Below are positions 61,856 to 64,000 of a stretch of 64,000 bases of DNA, in pieces (the first letter of the stretch is position 1; the number at the start of each line of letters is the position of its first letter). The translations under genes were made by a program, and so were the position numbers. The notes beneath the pieces were generated by a model. The model ran no database searches. It saw nothing but the letters and a program-made list of their open reading frames with translations, and was not told the DNA's origin. Origin of the DNA: Desulfovibrio desulfuricans (GTDB taxonomy: Bacteria > Desulfobacterota > Desulfovibrionia > Desulfovibrionales > Desulfovibrionaceae); the NCBI RefSeq assembly GCF_004801255.1, contig NZ_CP036295.1, forward strand, positions 2,442,001-2,506,000. The letters are read 5' to 3'.

Positions 61856-64000
61856 GTGGCCGGAAAATCCACCCAGCCCAAGGCTTCCGAACAGGTTAGC
61901 AGCACCAACATGCGTCGGCTTGTGCCGCCGCTGGCCTTTCTTGCCGCCCTCTGCCTGATGGTTGTCTGTTTTTACGACTCCGGCTACACGTCGCTGCCGC
62001 CTACCGGCAAGCGCTATGATCTGGCCAAGGCCAGCATCGACACCCTGCGTCAGGACGAAAAACGCTCGGGTCAGCGAGAACCGTGGGAAAACCTTGCTGC
62101 CGAGTTCCGCGCCATCTATGATGCAGACCCCGGCTGGCCCAACCGTCCCGCAGCCCTGTTCCGCGCAGCGGAAAGCCTTGAGGAACTGGCGCGCCGCTCA
62201 TTTGCCAAGGCAGACGCCAGAAAAGCTATCGAATGTTATGAGGCCGTTGCCCAACGCCATGCGGACAGCCGCCTTGCGGACGACGCACTGTTTCGCGCGG
62301 CCAAACTGCGCGCTGCATGGCTCAAGGACGACAAGGGGGCGCTGGCCCTGCTTGAGCGCATCAAGAGCCAATACCCCAAGGGCGACATGCTTCAGGAGGC
62401 GCTGGCACTGGAAAAGACACTTCAGGCCGCAGCCAATGGGCGCACAGCGCCTGAAGCGCGCCAGGTTGCCAGCACTGACGGTAAAGAGCCAAAGGACGAG
62501 CTGGCCGCCAGATCCGCAGGCCAGGCGTCAACGGCCGCGCAGGCAAACGGCAACGCCGATACCGCTTCGATGCAGAAAGCAGCGCCGCCGCAGCCATTGC
62601 CTCAGGCCGACCTGCTGCCGCGCTACCGCGAGGCCAAGGCCAAAATGGATGCCCTGCGCGCAGACAAGGTGCGCTCGTGCTGGCGGCAACCTTGGGAAGA
62701 ACTGACCACGGAATTTCTGCGCATCTACATAAGCCGCAAAGACTGGGCGATCTCGCCGGGCGCGCTGTTTCGCGCGGCCTCAAGCCAGGAGGCCCTGTCC
62801 GACTGCTCGCACCTGGCGGATGAATACCGTCAGGCCCGCGATCTTTACCTCAAACTGGCGCAGGAATTTCCCAAAAGCGCCCTCGCGGACGATTCGCTGC
62901 TGCGCGCCGCCGCCATTGACGCCGACCACCTCAATCAACCGGGTGAGGCGCTCGAGCTGCTTGACGCCATCGCGGCCCTGTACTCCGGCGGCGACAAAAC
63001 CGCGGAAGCACAGACGCTCCGTAGCCGCCTCACTGGCGCACCCGCCAATGCATCCGCCGCAGACAAGCCCGTTGCCGCAGCGCCAGCTGCCAAGCCTGTC
63101 GTGCAGGCTCTCTCCTGGAATTCACTGAGCAAAAACAGTGTGGAAATCGTACTGGAGCTCAGCGCCCCTGCCCGCTTCACCGCCAAGCTCAACAATGCGG
63201 CAACAAGCGGCAAGGCGCGGACCGGGCCGACTTCACTGCAGGTAGCGCTGGAAAACGCCGCTGTGGAAAAAACCGTACGCAAAGGCGTGAGCATACGCGG
63301 CAGCCTCTTCAAAGGCATGAGCGTGAGCGACGGCAAGGCAGGCGAAGCGGTACTCCAGTTCAATTTTCAGGATGCCCGGCGGTTTGACACGCGTACAGAA
63401 TCAAATCCCTGCCGTATTATCCTGCGCGTAGCGAGCGGCACAACACTTCTGCCCCCTGTAAACAACGCCAAGGGCGGATTTGCCCAGGCGCAGCTCAGTG
63501 AATCGGGCCAGCCTGATGAATCGGGGCAGCCCGATGCGACGGCTCAGGCAGGGGCAACGGGGCAGGCTGCCGGTGTCGCCGCCAACAGCAGCACGCCCGC
63601 AGGACCGCCTTCGCCGCGTCTGGTGCGCGATATGGCCCGCCAGCTGGGCCTTACCGTACGCACGGTATTTATTGACGCCGGTCACGGCGGCCGCGACCCC
63701 GGCGCCAACCACAATGGAGTGCTAGAGCGCGCCATCTCCCTCGACGTGGCCCTGACCCTTGGCCGCCTGCTTGAAGCCAACGGCCTTGATGTGGTTTATA
63801 GCCGCACAGGCGACAAATCCGTTTCACTGCGCGAGCGTACGGTCATGGCCAATGCCGCTGGGGCCGACCTGTTTGTGTCCATCCATGTCAACGCCAATGA
63901 CGACGCCAGCGTACAGGGATTTGAAACCTACTACCTCGACATCGCCAGCAACCCTGACGCCGCCCGCCTGGCCACGCTTGAAAACGCCGACGGCGACCAC
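61856..64000 (+). CDS. N-acetylmuramoyl-L-alanine amidase (AmiC type) with duplicated N-terminal region, truncated by the right edge
   Basis: A GTG at 61856 with AAGGGA 7-8 nt upstream is the best start; an ATG six codons earlier has no ribosome site. A basic N-terminus leads into a signal-anchor helix (about 22-40). Two related modules follow: residues about 53-195 and 256-395 (each starts RY-x-x-AKA, has EPW/QPWE-L-x-x-EF-x-x-IY, P-x-ALFRAA, and ends in TPR-like helices). An AMIN-like domain is at about 417-560 and the Amidase_3 catalytic domain begins near 604: DAGHGGRDPG (H610 zinc ligand), LERAISLDVAL (Glu ligand), SIHVNAN (His). It cleaves peptidoglycan stem peptides, probably at division. 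The C-terminus is off the window. Confidence 0.9.
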   Translation, partial: MAGKSTQPKASEQVSSTNMRRLVPPLAFLAALCLMVVCFYDSGYTSLPPTGKRYDLAKASIDTLRQDEKRSGQREPWENLAAEFRAIYDADPGWPNRPAALFRAAESLEELARRSFAKADARKAIECYEAVAQRHADSRLADDALFRAAKLRAAWLKDDKGALALLERIKSQYPKGDMLQEALALEKTLQAAANGRTAPEARQVASTDGKEPKDELAARSAGQASTAAQANGNADTASMQKAAPPQPLPQADLLPRYREAKAKMDALRADKVRSCWRQPWEELTTEFLRIYISRKDWAISPGALFRAASSQEALSDCSHLADEYRQARDLYLKLAQEFPKSALADDSLLRAAAIDADHLNQPGEALELLDAIAALYSGGDKTAEAQTLRSRLTGAPANASAADKPVAAAPAAKPVVQALSWNSLSKNSVEIVLELSAPARFTAKLNNAATSGKARTGPTSLQVALENAAVEKTVRKGVSIRGSLFKGMSVSDGKAGEAVLQFNFQDARRFDTRTESNPCRIILRVASGTTLLPPVNNAKGGFAQAQLSESGQPDESGQPDATAQAGATGQAAGVAANSSTPAGPPSPRLVRDMARQLGLTVRTVFIDAGHGGRDPGANHNGVLERAISLDVALTLGRLLEANGLDVVYSRTGDKSVSLRERTVMANAAGADLFVSIHVNANDDASVQGFETYYLDIASNPDAARLATLENADGDH

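Overview
The window is about 64 kb of a GC-rich Gram-negative chromosome. It most likely comes from Desulfovibrio or a close relative in the Desulfovibrionaceae. Support for this is a long outer-membrane porin of the homotrimeric type typical of that family, many chemoreceptors, a sigma-54-dependent two-component system, and LolCD/BamA envelope genes. I saw no rRNA, tRNA, CRISPR array or insertion sequence. The genes are ordinary chromosomal ones apart from a 2.1-kb non-coding repeat block at about 33.2-35.3 kb.

Layout. 1-6.7 kb: a lipoprotein cut by the left edge, a LexA/CI-like regulator with a degraded S24 domain, hflKC, a small membrane protein, a TPR protein and two divergent glycosyltransferases. 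7-12.2 kb: an overlapping SbcD-like nuclease / SMC-like ATPase pair of YhaO/YhaN type. 12.6-16.6 kb: a Cys/His-tailed small protein, the porin, and chrA with a rhodanese. 16.8-29.4 kb: a chemoreceptor, a bifunctional RelA/SpoT enzyme, a peptide-type solute-binding protein, a SWIM/SNF2 helicase, and a large protein with two degenerate GGDEF-like regions and a TPR tail. 29.7-33.2 kb: a metallo-beta-lactamase-fold hydrolase, a flavodoxin-like reductase, ComF and a DUF4198-like protein.

33.2-35.3 kb: two kinds of tandem repeat. The first is a 96-bp hairpin-rich unit in ABAB order. The second is a 386-bp unit present three times, each copy with a 14-bp palindrome and a perfect 16-bp-stem hairpin. 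35.3-40.1 kb: a metal-stress locus resembling ZraPSR. It has a sigma-54 response regulator, a histidine kinase with a Met/His/Gly-rich segment in its sensor region, and a divergent set of three small envelope proteins behind a near-perfect sigma-54 promoter.

40.3-52.3 kb: an unrecognised Gln/Ser-rich protein, a universal stress protein, hisC-cmk, a TPR protein, an AbiC-like membrane protein, DUF486 and TSUP transporters, a Cache chemoreceptor, an AlkA-type glycosylase, and an ACT/UPF0210 pair. 52.6-64 kb: lysS, a second Cache chemoreceptor with a sigma-28-like promoter, then lolC, lolD and bamA, and finally an AmiC-type amidase cut by the right edge. BamA carries an extra N-terminal domain, and the amidase has an internally duplicated N-terminal half.

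All start sites were chosen by reading frame and Shine-Dalgarno context by eye. No database search was possible, so family names rest on recognised motifs.
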